Shown piece by piece: positions 7,348 through 16,391 of a stretch of 64,000 nucleotides of DNA. Position 1 is the stretch's first letter, and the number at the start of each line of letters is the position of its first letter. Under the pieces are notes generated by a model. That model made no database searches and was not told the DNA's origin. It saw only the letters and a list, made by a program, of their open reading frames with translations. The translations under genes and the position numbers were made by a program. The DNA is from GAS368 sp965227745. GTDB lineage: Bacteria; Verrucomicrobiota; Verrucomicrobiia; Opitutales; Opitutaceae. The stretch covers positions 2,666,001-2,730,000 of the forward strand of contig OZ245769.1 in NCBI GenBank assembly GCA_965227745.1, written 5' to 3'.

Positions 7348-10300
7348 TCACCTCGTCCCGCCCCCCAGCCGAATGCGCGGATCCAGCCACAGCAAAAGCA
7401 AATCGCTCACCAACGTCCCCACCACGCCGAGCAGGCTGAGCACCATCAGCATGGAGCCCGCGAGATAGACATCCTCCGCGATCAGCGCATCGAGCAGCGT
7501 CGGGCCGATCATCGGCAGGCTGAGCACCATCGCCACGATCGCCCCGCCCGACACAAGCTGCGGAAAAAGTCCGCCGAGGCCCGACACAAAGGGATTGAGC
7601 GCGAGTCGCACCGGATACTTTAGCAGCAGCCGCAGGGGTCGCACGCCCTTCGCCCGCGCCGTGGTCACGTACGGCTTCTTCAACTCATCGAGCAGGTTCG
7701 CCCGCATCACTCGGATCATGCCCGCCGCCGAGCCAAACCCGAGCACGACGACCGGCAGCCAGAGGTGCTTCAAGAGGTCTACAAACTTCGCCCACGTCCA
7801 GCCCGGCATCGTCGCAAACTCCGGTGAAAACAGTCCCGCGATGTTCAGCCCCAGCCATCGCTTCGCGAGGTACATGATCACGAGCGCGAACAAAAACGAC
7901 GGCACCGACATCCCGAGAAATCCGAGAAAGGTGAGCACGTGGTCGCTCGGCGAATACTGGCGCACCGCCGAGTAAATTCCCATCGGCAGGGCCAGGGCCC
8001 AGGTAAAGAGCACCGTCCCCAGCGACACGATCACGGTCAGCACGATGCGGTCGCCGATCACATCGCTGACCGGCTTCTCGTGTTCCATCGAGAGCCCGAG
8101 GTTGCCCTGCAAAAGTCCGGTATCCGCCGCGTCAAAGGTCGTAAACCACCGGAAGCCCATCCAGTGCGCGTACCGGTGGATCATGGGCTGATCGAGGCCG
8201 AAATTTTTTCGCAGGTCCGCCGCGAGTTCATCCGAGCTCGGCGTGCCTTCCATCGCCAGTCGCGTCACGCGCATCGTCGCGAAATCCCCGGGTGGCAATT
8301 GCACGAGGATAAATACGATCACCGACATCGCGAGCATCGTCGGGATCATGAGGAGCAGGCGTCGCCCGATAAAGGGGTGCCGCACCGCGACCAGCACGAG
8401 TCCCGCCGTCGCACCGATGCCCAGCAGCCAGGCCACCACGCTGCCGAGCGCGCTCTTCGGCGGCGGCGCGAAGCCTTCATCGGGATCCGTCGCCGCCTCG
8501 GCATCCAGCGGCGGGCTCGACACGAGGATCGCCTGCTTCACCTGCGCGAAGACCGCTGGCTCCGTCACCGGTTGGTCCCAGAAATAGGTTTCGATGCCGG
8601 TGTTCGCCGGCGATTGCACGTGCGAACCGAAGAGCGCCACGCGCGGCACATTGCGAAATCCGTGCTTCACCACCACGAGTTGCGGCGGCGGACTGCAGAT
8701 GCTGATCGTCCACACATTGTCCGCCGCGATTTCCTGGATCTCGTTGAAGCGCGCGATGCGCACCGCTTCCGAGGGCTGGCGATTCGCGTCTTCCATGATC
8801 TCCATCGCGCGCCGCAGGGGATGGCCGACCGGTGGCTCGATCGCATTCGGCCGCCGCGCCGCCAGGTCGTCATGCAGGCCGCCATATTGATACCAAGTGC
8901 CATACCCCGGCGCGAAAAACGATTCGAAGTACGTGGGCACGAAGTTTCGCGGTTCCACCAGCGGGTAAAATTCGCTCTCTCCCGTCCACACCGTGAAGTC
9001 GTGTTCATACGTGAGCTTCTCTTGCTCGAAGAGGCGGCGCGCCCGGTTGCGCAGCAGCGTGCGCACGCCCACCGCTGCCCAGTCGTCCACCACGAATTGC
9101 GCCGGCCCGGGCGCCGTGTAGTCGGTCGCGTTGAGGACAAAGGTCATGCGCGTGCCGTCCGCAAAGGTCCGATACCCTTCGCTGTCCCGCTGGGTCAGTC
9201 CGAGTTCATCGAGTAGTTTTCCGGCGCGGACCGGGTCGTAGTCGGTGAAAGAGTGGTAGAGCCGCGCATTGTGATACGGCGACTCCGGCGGCGGCGCGAT
9301 CTGCGCGGGCTCCGTCTGCCCGTTAAATTCCGCGTTGATGATGTCGCGGCGGTTGATCGCCAGCGAGAGCGCCTGGCGGAATCGCGCTTCGTTCAGCAGG
9401 TCGTGCTTCAGCTTCGTCTCCGGTCGCTCGGGGTCGATGCGGCGGTTGAGATTCGGAAAGAGCGTGAAGAGCGACTGCGCCGACGATTTCCAGTGGTAAA
9501 CATCGTACCCATTCCGCGCCGCGCCGCCGAGGAGCATCACGTAATCCTCGTACCGGATATGGCGCTCCTGCATCGAGGGTTCACCGTTGGCCGCCGCCAC
9601 CGCGATCAGGTTGTTCGTCTTCACATCCATCACGAGCCGGTCGAGGTAGGGTAGCTGTTTCCCGCGTGTATCGACGGCGTAGTAGTACGGGTTGCGGACA
9701 AACGTCTGGGTCGACGACGGCTGCGCGGTCCGCAAGACCCAGGGCCAGAGGCGGGGGTGCGCGGGATTGAGGTAATGCTTCATGCGCTTATACACCGCCA
9801 CGGGGCTCGAGAGCTTGAGCGCGATCATCGTGCTGTGGATCAGCTCCTGGTCGCCGAGCGCGGGATGATATTTCCGCAGGTAGTGCGCCGGCACGATGTG
9901 GTCCGAGAAGTCGTCGTAGTTCATCCCCGTCGTCGCGAGTCGCTCGAGAAAGAGCGCGTTCGGCTGCTCGAAGGTGAACCGCACGCGCAGGTCGTCCACT
10001 TTCTCCACCCGCCCGAGCTTCCCCCCCGCCCGCATGAAGCGGGGCTGCGTGTTGAAGTAGCGGACTTCGTTTTCATACCAGTACGTGATGTCGTCGCTCG
10101 TCACCGGCTGCCCATCCGACCACCTCATCCCTCGGCGTAAGGTAAAAGTGAATACGCGGTAGTCCGGCGAAATCTCCCAGCTCTTCGCGAGGTGCGGCAC
10201 GAGCGGATAGCCCTGCGGCGACCACCGCACGAGGCTCGCCCCCGACATCCGCCAGTAGATGGTCGAGAAATCCGTGATCGAGTTCACCAGCCGATACCAG

Positions 10301-10674
10301 GTCCCGCCATAGCGTCCCACTCCATCCACGCCCTCCATCACCACCGGCTCCGGCCCCACCCGCTCGGCCACCGGCGGCAGGCGACCATCACGCACCAGCT
10401 CCGCCAGCACCGGCGCCTCCGCCTTCGGCCACCACGGAGCCTTGCTGCCCGCCGTGTAATCCACCGTCTTCGTCACCACCGGCGGATGCGCGAGGTCGAG
10501 AAGCTTAGCCTTCTCCCGCGCCGCCTCCACCGCCGCCAGCTCCGCCGCCGGCGGCGCCGCGACCGGCGTCACCACATCCGGCCGCATGGCCGCGGCAAAG
10601 CCGTACAACAGCACGGTAAGTCCGAGCGCCGCCGCCGCCAATCCAGCGAAAATGACCAGAAAGCGCTTTGTCAC
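7348..10674 (-). CDS. Fused peptide-binding protein / DppB-type permease
   Basis: A single 1108-residue chain. Residues 1-30 form a membrane anchor. About 95-735 is a family-5 peptide-type binding protein (SWEISPDYRVFTFTLRRGMR, WSDGQPVTSDDITYWYENEV). A second membrane segment (SVVAWLLGIGATAGLVLVAV) leads into a DppB/OppB-type permease from about 765, with IVFILVQLPPGDFA, several TM helices, and the ATPase-docking EAA-like loop YVTTARAKGVRPLRLL. Normally these are separate proteins, with DppC and two ATPases beside them; none lies here (Fur-type gene on one side, a sugar isomerase on the other). The system is thus either completed elsewhere or altered. The start is GTG at 10674. Confidence 0.9.
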   Translation of the reverse strand: MTKRFLVIFAGLAAAALGLTVLLYGFAAAMRPDVVTPVAAPPAAELAAVEAAREKAKLLDLAHPPVVTKTVDYTAGSKAPWWPKAEAPVLAELVRDGRLPPVAERVGPEPVVMEGVDGVGRYGGTWYRLVNSITDFSTIYWRMSGASLVRWSPQGYPLVPHLAKSWEISPDYRVFTFTLRRGMRWSDGQPVTSDDITYWYENEVRYFNTQPRFMRAGGKLGRVEKVDDLRVRFTFEQPNALFLERLATTGMNYDDFSDHIVPAHYLRKYHPALGDQELIHSTMIALKLSSPVAVYKRMKHYLNPAHPRLWPWVLRTAQPSSTQTFVRNPYYYAVDTRGKQLPYLDRLVMDVKTNNLIAVAAANGEPSMQERHIRYEDYVMLLGGAARNGYDVYHWKSSAQSLFTLFPNLNRRIDPERPETKLKHDLLNEARFRQALSLAINRRDIINAEFNGQTEPAQIAPPPESPYHNARLYHSFTDYDPVRAGKLLDELGLTQRDSEGYRTFADGTRMTFVLNATDYTAPGPAQFVVDDWAAVGVRTLLRNRARRLFEQEKLTYEHDFTVWTGESEFYPLVEPRNFVPTYFESFFAPGYGTWYQYGGLHDDLAARRPNAIEPPVGHPLRRAMEIMEDANRQPSEAVRIARFNEIQEIAADNVWTISICSPPPQLVVVKHGFRNVPRVALFGSHVQSPANTGIETYFWDQPVTEPAVFAQVKQAILVSSPPLDAEAATDPDEGFAPPPKSALGSVVAWLLGIGATAGLVLVAVRHPFIGRRLLLMIPTMLAMSVIVFILVQLPPGDFATMRVTRLAMEGTPSSDELAADLRKNFGLDQPMIHRYAHWMGFRWFTTFDAADTGLLQGNLGLSMEHEKPVSDVIGDRIVLTVIVSLGTVLFTWALALPMGIYSAVRQYSPSDHVLTFLGFLGMSVPSFLFALVIMYLAKRWLGLNIAGLFSPEFATMPGWTWAKFVDLLKHLWLPVVVLGFGSAAGMIRVMRANLLDELKKPYVTTARAKGVRPLRLLLKYPVRLALNPFVSGLGGLFPQLVSGGAIVAMVLSLPMIGPTLLDALIAEDVYLAGSMLMVLSLLGVVGTLVSDLLLLWLDPRIRLGGGTR

Positions 10675-10734
10675 AGGGGTAATCAGGTCCTCCCAAAAAA
10701 CGCCCCCTCCGCCCCCAAACGCAACTCCCCAAAT

Positions 10735-11087
10735 ATCTTTCTCTTTCCTCTTAATCCTTCTCTTTCTCTCACTCCGTAAACCCCCGCCCTCCCTTCGCAG
10801 CGCCCACCCTCCACTCTCTGCGCCCTATTTGTCCCCAACCATTTCCCCTTCGCGCCTCTTCACCCTTCGAAATCCCCCTCCACTCTTCCATCCCATCACT
10901 CTCCTCCGCCTTCGCTCCGACCTTCGCGCCTTCGCGTCTTTGCGCTTAACCCCTCCAGCCCTCTCCCTTTTTTCGCCCCTCTTCCCGCCCTTCCTGTTCA
11001 AATCAACTTCTTCCCAACGGCGAATCCACCCGAGCGCCCCGAAGCTCCCTTACCACCTTCGCGCTTCTTCGCGTCCTTCGCGGTTCA
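10735..11087. repeat. Intergenic gap with three repeat copies
   Basis: The gap 10675-11177 has no supported gene. It contains the second CTTTCTCTTTCC-family copy (10735-10770), a CCTTCGCGCCTTCGCGTCTT...GCGCTTAAC copy (10920-10950), and a CTTCGCGCTTCTTCGCGTCC...TTCGCGGTTCAC copy (11057-11087). The remainder is C/T-rich leader for the gene at 11178. Confidence 0.7.
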
Positions 11088-11177
11088 CTTCTGTTTCCTT
11101 CGCTTCACGTCTCCCACCGTCCGCCGCGAAGCACTCTTGCCAAAACCCCGCCGCGCTCCGACCGTTTCGCCATCCCC

Positions 11178-12104
11178 ATGTCCTCCCCCATCTCCCGTCG
11201 CACCGCCCTCAAGACCCTCGCCGGCGCCGCCGCGATCTCCACCCTCACCCGTCCCTCTTCCGCCGCCGAAGCCGCCGCGAGCGCCGCTGCCGCCCCGGCT
11301 CCCGCCGCCTCGACCGATCCCATCCGCCAGTCCGTCTGCAAGTGGTGCTTCCCCAAAATCCCGCTCGAGACCTTTGCCCCGGCCGCCAAGGAGATGGGCC
11401 TGCAATCCGTCGAGCTGCTCAACCCCGAGGATTTTCCCACGCTCAAGAAGTTCGATCTCTTCTGCGCGATGGTCAGCAACCCCACCGGCAAGACCGCCGC
11501 AGGCGTCAACGTCGGCGGCATTGCCAAGGCCTTTAACCGCCTCGAGCACCACGACACCCTCGTCGAAATCTACACCAAGCGCATCAACGAGGTCGCCGAC
11601 GCCGGCTTCAACAGTCTCATCTGCTTCTCCGGTAATCGCGAAAAAATGGACGACCAGCAGGGCCTCGAAAACTGCGTGATCGGTCTCAAGAAGCTTCTGC
11701 CCCTCGCCGAAAAGCGCGGCGTCACGCTCCAGATGGAGCTGCTCAATTCCAAGGTGAACCACAAGGACTACATGTGCGATCACACCGCCTGGGGCGTCGA
11801 GCTCGCGAAGAAGCTCGGCTCGGATCGCTTCAAGCTCCTCTACGACATCTACCACATGCAGATCATGGAGGGCGATGTCATCCGCACCCTGAAGGACAAC
11901 GCCGCCTACATCGGCCACTACCACACCGCCGGCAACCCCGGCCGCAACGAATTCGAGCCGCAGGACCAGCAGGAGCTCAACTACGGCCCCATCATGCGCG
12001 CCATCAAGTCCACCGGCTACAAGGGCTTCGTCGGCCAGGAATTCCTCCCCAAGCGCGACCCGCTCGCCTCGCTCCGCGAGGCCGTGAAGTTGTGCAACGT
12101 GTGA
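11178..12104 (+). CDS. Tat-exported hydroxypyruvate-isomerase-like TIM barrel protein
   Basis: A 308-residue protein. The N-terminus SRRTALKTLAGAAAI is a Tat signal, and about 30 Ala/Pro-rich residues follow before the barrel. The fold is of the xylose-isomerase-like/hydroxypyruvate isomerase (Hyi) family: VCKWCFPKIPLETFAPAAKE at the start, FNSLICFSGNREKMDDQQGL in the middle, and metal/catalytic acids in LQMELLNSK, YDIYHMQIMEGD and the final GFVGQEF. Hyi interconverts hydroxypyruvate and tartronate semialdehyde, but exported homologues may work on other sugars. A four-base GTGA overlap couples it to the membrane protein at 12101. Confidence 0.87.
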   Translation: MSSPISRRTALKTLAGAAAISTLTRPSSAAEAAASAAAAPAPAASTDPIRQSVCKWCFPKIPLETFAPAAKEMGLQSVELLNPEDFPTLKKFDLFCAMVSNPTGKTAAGVNVGGIAKAFNRLEHHDTLVEIYTKRINEVADAGFNSLICFSGNREKMDDQQGLENCVIGLKKLLPLAEKRGVTLQMELLNSKVNHKDYMCDHTAWGVELAKKLGSDRFKLLYDIYHMQIMEGDVIRTLKDNAAYIGHYHTAGNPGRNEFEPQDQQELNYGPIMRAIKSTGYKGFVGQEFLPKRDPLASLREAVKLCNV

Positions 12105-12349
12105 AGCTCGATCCCACGCTGAAGAAATTCCTGCGCTTCGGCCTCATCGGCTGCGGCGCCCTCGCCGTCGTCTCGGCCGTGGTGAACCTGATCGCCGTCG
12201 TCCAACTGATCGACGCCGCCGAGGAGCAGTCCCTCGGCCTCACCCGCCGCGATTTCTACCTCACCTACGGCGTGATCGCCGCCTTCGGCCTCGGCCTGAT
12301 CGCCGCCGGCCTCATCCTCGGCCGCGAGCCGCGCAGCGGCCCGAAATAA
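12101..12349 (+). CDS. Small two-helix membrane protein
   Basis: An 82-residue protein starting at GTG 12101, whose GTG overlaps the TGA of the gene before it. Two hydrophobic segments (about 13-35, LIGCGALAVVSAVVNLIAVV, and 54-73, YGVIAAFGLGLIAAGLILG) are joined by a short polar loop. I do not recognise a family. Translational coupling suggests it is made together with the isomerase-like protein, but no functional link is known. Confidence 0.75.
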   Translation: MKLDPTLKKFLRFGLIGCGALAVVSAVVNLIAVVQLIDAAEEQSLGLTRRDFYLTYGVIAAFGLGLIAAGLILGREPRSGPK

Positions 12350-12499
12350 ACCGCCGCTTTGGAAGGCTGCCGCCCGTCGGTCCGGCACCTGCGGGATCGC
12401 GGCTATCACGTCCGTCGCACGACAACGTTGGCAACGCCCTCTTTCCCGTTCGCCTCTTAAGCCCGAAGCTCGCGCCGCCCTGATCGGGCTTCGCTCCGA

Positions 12500-12670
12500 C
12501 CTTTGCGCCTTAGCGTCTTCGCGCTTCATCCAGTTTGGCCCGCCATCCGTGCCGATCCGCGAAATCTGTGGTTAAAAATCCTTCGCGATTAAAATCACCC
12601 ACGCACCCCTTACGTACATCCCCCGCCACGCCGGTCTTGCGCTCAGCTCGCAGCTCTCAACTCTCAGCTT
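12500..12670. repeat. Chain of three repeat types before the ABC transporter
   Basis: CTTTGCGCCTTAGCGTCTTC at 12501 continues as GCGCTTCATC; CATCCGTGCCGATCCGCGAA at 12544 continues to GTGGTTAAAAATC; and CTCAGCTCGCAGCTCTCAAC at 12642 continues as TCTCAGC. The last ends nine bases before the ATG at 12679, so it forms part of the leader. No gene is seen in 12350-12678. Confidence 0.7.
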
Positions 12671-12678
12671 TTCCAGCC

Positions 12679-13629
12679 ATGATCCAGCTGCGCGACCTGC
12701 GTAAAGACTTCGGGGGCAAGACGGCCGTCAACGGCGTCGACCTTCGCGTCGCGCGCGGGGAAAAAGTCGTCCTCCTCGGCCCCAGCGGCTGCGGCAAGAC
12801 CACGCTGCTCCGCATGATCAACCGCCTTGTGAAGCCCACGTCGGGCAGCGTGTGGTTCGATGGCGTCGACACCGCCAAGCTCGACGACGTCGAGCTGCGC
12901 CGACGTATCGGCTACGTGATCCAAGGCGGCGGCCTCCTGCCCCACCGCACCGTGCGCGAAAATATTTTCACCGTCCCCCGTCTGCTCGGCTGGTCGCGGC
13001 AGAAGTGCGAGGATCAGCTCTTCATCATCAAGGCCATCCTCTGGCTCTTCGACGGCTGGTTCGATTGTTTCCCGCACGAGCTCTCCGGCGGTCAGCGCCA
13101 GCGCGTCGCCCTGGCCCGCGCGCTCATCGCCGATCCGCCCGCGCTGCTGATGGACGAGCCCTTTACCGGACTCGACGCCGTCACGCGCCAGCTCATCCGC
13201 CGCGAGGTGCGCGATCTCTGGACCCTGCGCAACAAGAGCGTCGTCCTCGTGACGCACGATATCACCGAGGCCTTTGAGTTCGGCGACCGCATCGCCCTCA
13301 TGTCGCCCGGCCGTATCGAGCAGGCCGGCACACCCGCCGAGCTGCTCTTCCGTCCGCAAAATGCGTTCGTGAAAAACTTCTTCGATCAGAGCGACCGCAT
13401 GCTCCACGAGTGGCAAGCCGTGCGCCTGCGCGACCTCGATCTGCCCGATGATCCCGCCACCGCCGGCGCCACGCCCACCCGGCTCGGCTTGCCGCCCTCC
13501 CACACCGTCGCCGAAGCCGTCGCCGCCCTCAGCGGCGATGCCTCGCGCAACAGCCAGCTCTTTCAATCCTTTCATCACTACAAGGCCGCCCACCGCAGCG
13601 CGCCCGCTCCCACGGAGGTGAAGCCGTGA
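12679..13629 (+). CDS. Glycine betaine/choline-type ABC transporter ATPase (OpuCA/ProV-like)
   Basis: A 316-residue ATPase with Walker A GPSGCGKTTL (about 33-42), Q-loop VIQGGGLLPHRTV, signature LSGGQRQRVALARAL, Walker B ALLMDEPF and H-loop VTHDITEAF. The IQGGGLLPH segment and the C-terminal FVKNFFDQSDR are typical of osmoprotectant importers. It lacks the C-terminal CBS pair found in OpuCA and ProV. The ATG at 12679 (MIQLRDLRKDFGG) is preferred to upstream starts in repeat sequence. GTGA overlap with the next gene shows an operon. It powers uptake of a compatible solute or choline through the partner at 13626. Confidence 0.92.
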   Translation: MIQLRDLRKDFGGKTAVNGVDLRVARGEKVVLLGPSGCGKTTLLRMINRLVKPTSGSVWFDGVDTAKLDDVELRRRIGYVIQGGGLLPHRTVRENIFTVPRLLGWSRQKCEDQLFIIKAILWLFDGWFDCFPHELSGGQRQRVALARALIADPPALLMDEPFTGLDAVTRQLIRREVRDLWTLRNKSVVLVTHDITEAFEFGDRIALMSPGRIEQAGTPAELLFRPQNAFVKNFFDQSDRMLHEWQAVRLRDLDLPDDPATAGATPTRLGLPPSHTVAEAVAALSGDASRNSQLFQSFHHYKAAHRSAPAPTEVKP

Positions 13630-15224
13630 ACTTCGCCGCCCTCCGCGACTTCCTCGCCATTCACCGGACGGAACTGCTCTCGCGCACGTTTGAGCACATC
13701 GAGCTCGTCGCACTCGCGCTCGCCGCCGCCGCCGCGATCGGCATCCCGCTCGCCGTCATGCTGCGCCGCACCCAAGCGGGAGCCGCCGCGTTCCTCGGGC
13801 TCGCCAGCGTCGTGCAGACGATCCCCAGCCTCGCCCTGCTGAGCTTGATGCTGCCGCTCTTCGGCCTCGGCCGCAACAGCGCCGTCGCCGCGCTCTTCCT
13901 CTACGCCCTCCTTCCCGTCATTCGCAATACCCTCGTCGGCCTCGATAACGTCTCGGCGAGCGTCGTGGATACCGCGCGGGGCATGGGCATGAATGGTCTC
14001 CAACTTTTCTGGACGGTGGAGCTCCCGCTCGCCCTGCCGACGATATTCGCCGGCCTGCGCACCGCCGCCGTCATCAGCGTCGGCGTCGCCACGCTCAGCG
14101 CGCTCGTTGGCGCCGGCGGCCTCGGTGTCTTCATTTTCCGTGGCGTCGCCAACAATCAACCGTCCGTGGTCATCCTCGGCGCCGTGCCCGCCGCGTTGCT
14201 CGCGCTCGTGATCGACGGCCTCCTGGCCTTTTCCGAGCGCAACATGCTCCGGCACACCTGGCGCGTCGTCACCATCAGCGCCTTGCTGCTCGGGATGAGC
14301 CTGATCTTCGCGTGGCGCACCGCCCCCAAGGACACGCTGCTCTTTGGTTTCCCCACCGGCTTCGTCCAACGCGCCGACGGTTACGAAGCCTGGCGGCAAC
14401 ACTACCAGCTCCCGCCGGTGCGCTACAACGAATTCGACCTTAACCTCCTCTACAGTTCGGTCCGCAACGATGAGATCGATGTCGCCATCGGCACGGCCAT
14501 CGACGCCCGCGTGGAGATGCTCGGTCTCCGCACCATCGAGGACGACCGCCAGTTCTTCCCGCACTACGACGCCGCCGTCCTCGCCCGCCAGCAGCTCTTC
14601 CAACGCATCCCCGCCCTGCGCCCTTTGCTCGACAAGCTCAACGGCTCCCTCTCCACCAACACCATGCGCAGCCTCATCCGCCGCGTGGAGCAGGATCACA
14701 TCACGCCCGAGCAAGCCGCCCGCGACTTCCTCCGCGGGTGGACCAAGGCCAACGGCATCGACTGGGAAGAGGGCAAGGCCGTCGTCAAACGCGCCGACTT
14801 CGAGACCGCCGATATCGTGATCGGCGCCAAGACCTCGACCACCCACTACGTCATGGGGCGCATCCTCGAGCAATTGATCGACGGCGCCACCGGCTGGAAC
14901 GCCCAGTTGAAATCCGGCCTCGGCAGCACCGCGATCTGCTTCGAGTCCCTCCAGCGCGGCGACATCGATCTCTACCCGGAGTACAACGGTATGCTCGCCG
15001 TCACCATCTTCCACATCGGCGCCGAGCCCACCGCCCTCGAGCGCCTGCGCGACGGCCCCCAGCTCAACATCTGGCTCAAGGCCGAGCTCGCCCGCCACTA
15101 CAACTTCGAGTGGATGCCACCCCTCGGCTTCAGCAGCAGCTACTGCCTCCTCGTCCGCGAAGACGACCCGCGTTTCAAAAACATCAAAACCATGTCCGAG
15201 CTCTCCGAGATGCTGAAGCACTAG
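13626..15224 (+). CDS. Fused osmoprotectant permease / substrate-binding protein
   Basis: A 532-residue fusion. Residues 1-215 form a ProW/OpuCB-type permease with several TM helices, including PSLALLSLMLPLFGLGRNSA and the ATPase-contact region VVDTARGMGMNGLQLFWTVE. After one more TM segment (about 217-238) comes an OpuAC-type binding domain that covers the rest (VIGAKTSTTHYVMGRILEQL, then STAICFESLQRGDIDLYPEY). Such permease-binding protein fusions are well known in this family. With the ATPase at 12679 it makes a complete importer. Residues 240-350 form a further insertion not obviously needed by either domain. Starts with GTG at 13626. Confidence 0.92.
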   Translation: MNFAALRDFLAIHRTELLSRTFEHIELVALALAAAAAIGIPLAVMLRRTQAGAAAFLGLASVVQTIPSLALLSLMLPLFGLGRNSAVAALFLYALLPVIRNTLVGLDNVSASVVDTARGMGMNGLQLFWTVELPLALPTIFAGLRTAAVISVGVATLSALVGAGGLGVFIFRGVANNQPSVVILGAVPAALLALVIDGLLAFSERNMLRHTWRVVTISALLLGMSLIFAWRTAPKDTLLFGFPTGFVQRADGYEAWRQHYQLPPVRYNEFDLNLLYSSVRNDEIDVAIGTAIDARVEMLGLRTIEDDRQFFPHYDAAVLARQQLFQRIPALRPLLDKLNGSLSTNTMRSLIRRVEQDHITPEQAARDFLRGWTKANGIDWEEGKAVVKRADFETADIVIGAKTSTTHYVMGRILEQLIDGATGWNAQLKSGLGSTAICFESLQRGDIDLYPEYNGMLAVTIFHIGAEPTALERLRDGPQLNIWLKAELARHYNFEWMPPLGFSSSYCLLVREDDPRFKNIKTMSELSEMLKH

Positions 15225-15227
15225 AGC

Positions 15228-15671
15228 AGTTTCATAAAAACTGTCGCCGGTATTTTCTGGTAGCCGCGAGCGTGAGCGAGTGGACGCGTACCACCGCTCG
15301 CTCCCATTCGCGCTACGACTTTATTCAATACGCCCTAGCTCCCCGTGGCTGCGGCCTCCTGGCCTCGGCCCATCTAGCTTTAACCGTAGTTAGCTGAGAC
15401 GTCCGGGGTAGCGCCCGTCTCTGACTGGCGCAGTCGGGGGTCAGACTATCAACCAGGTTCCCTTCGCCCGCCTCCGCCCCGAAGTCCTCCCTTTCCTTTT
15501 TTGCGCCTTCTGTGCCTTTTTGCGGCAACCGATTGACTCCATCCGTGGATAAAAACCACACACCCCATTTCTTTCGCGTGTTGAGTGTGTTTCGTGGGCC
15601 CCTTCCGGCTCTCGGCTCTAGACTCTAAGCTCTCAGCTTCGACCCGCCTGCACTCTCTCAACTCTCAACCC
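15228..15671. repeat. Repeat-rich gap after the osmoprotectant operon
   Basis: In order: an imperfect inverted pair around GTAGCCGCGAGCGTGAGCGA (15262-15281) and GCTCGCTCCCATTCGCGCTA (15295-15314); a palindromic GGTAGCGCCCGTCTCTGACT element (15407-15437) that recurs at 18211; a TTTTGCGCCTTCTGTGCCTT copy (15500-15533); an ATCCGTGGATAAAAACC piece; a TTCGCGTGTTGAGTGTGTTT CGTGGGCC copy (15573-15600); and a CTCTAGACTCTAAGCTCTCA / CTCTCAACTCTCAACCCTCA tract (15608-15690). No gene is supported. Confidence 0.7.
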
Positions 15672-16391
15672 TCATCTCTCAACTTCCCCCTCATACCGAT
15701 ACCCCACCCCATGCACCGTCACGATTGAAACGGGCTCCTCCGGCGTCACCTCGATCTTCTTCCGCAACTGCGCCACGTGTTGATCCAGCGTCCGCGTCGT
15801 GCCGAAGTACGCCACGCCCCACACCGTATTGAGCAGCGCATCGCGCGTCAGCACCTCGCCCGGATGCGCCGCAAACACCTCCGCCAGCCTCAACTCCCGC
15901 GCCGTCAGTTCGCTCACGCGGCCCGCCACCTTCGCCGTGAATTTCCTCCGGTCGATCTCGCACCGCCCGAGCGAAAACTGCGGCGGCAGGTCCGCCCCCG
16001 CTCCGTCCGACTCCGCCGCCGTCGCCCGCGATCGCCGCAACAGCGACTCCACACGCGCCAGCAATTCGTGCACGCCAAATGGTTTCGTCACATAATCGTC
16101 CGCGCCGAGCTTCAGCCCCACCACCTTGTCCACTTCCTCGCCCTTCGCCGTAAGAAACAAGATCGGCACGCGCGAGCCCTTGGCGCGGATGTCGCGGCAC
16201 ACGTCGTAGCCGCTGGCCTTCGGCATCATCACATCGAGGATCACGAGATCGAATTTCCCCTGCGGAAAGACCTTCAGCGCCTGCGCGCCGTCCGTCGCGG
16301 CCGTCACCGCGTAGTCGTCGCTCTCCAGCGTCGCCACGAGGCCCAGGCGGATATTCGGATCGTCCTCGGCAATAAGAATTTTGGCTTTCAT
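15672..16391 (-). CDS. OmpR/PhoB-family response regulator
   Basis: A 239-residue regulator. The receiver domain (1-120) has the acidic pocket ED-D (10-11), the phosphoacceptor D53 in LVILDVMMP, the switch Thr in FLTAKG and Lys in YVTKPFG. The C-terminal winged helix (about 140-235) ends in the DNA-binding TRTLDQHVAQLRKKIE and the wing HGVGYRYEGE. Its ATG overlaps the stop of the histidine kinase by four bases (ATGA), so the two are a transcribed pair. The target genes are unknown; the neighbouring VWA protein is one candidate. Confidence 0.95.
   Translation of the reverse strand: MKAKILIAEDDPNIRLGLVATLESDDYAVTAATDGAQALKVFPQGKFDLVILDVMMPKASGYDVCRDIRAKGSRVPILFLTAKGEEVDKVVGLKLGADDYVTKPFGVHELLARVESLLRRSRATAAESDGAGADLPPQFSLGRCEIDRRKFTAKVAGRVSELTARELRLAEVFAAHPGEVLTRDALLNTVWGVAYFGTTRTLDQHVAQLRKKIEVTPEEPVSIVTVHGVGYRYEGEVER

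Noticed and set aside
13578..15221. A 547-residue minus-strand open frame opposite the osmoprotectant fusion gene
   Set aside because: It is the antisense shadow of a well-identified gene; the composition (Glu/Gly/Ala/Arg-rich with no family motif) comes from high GC third positions.
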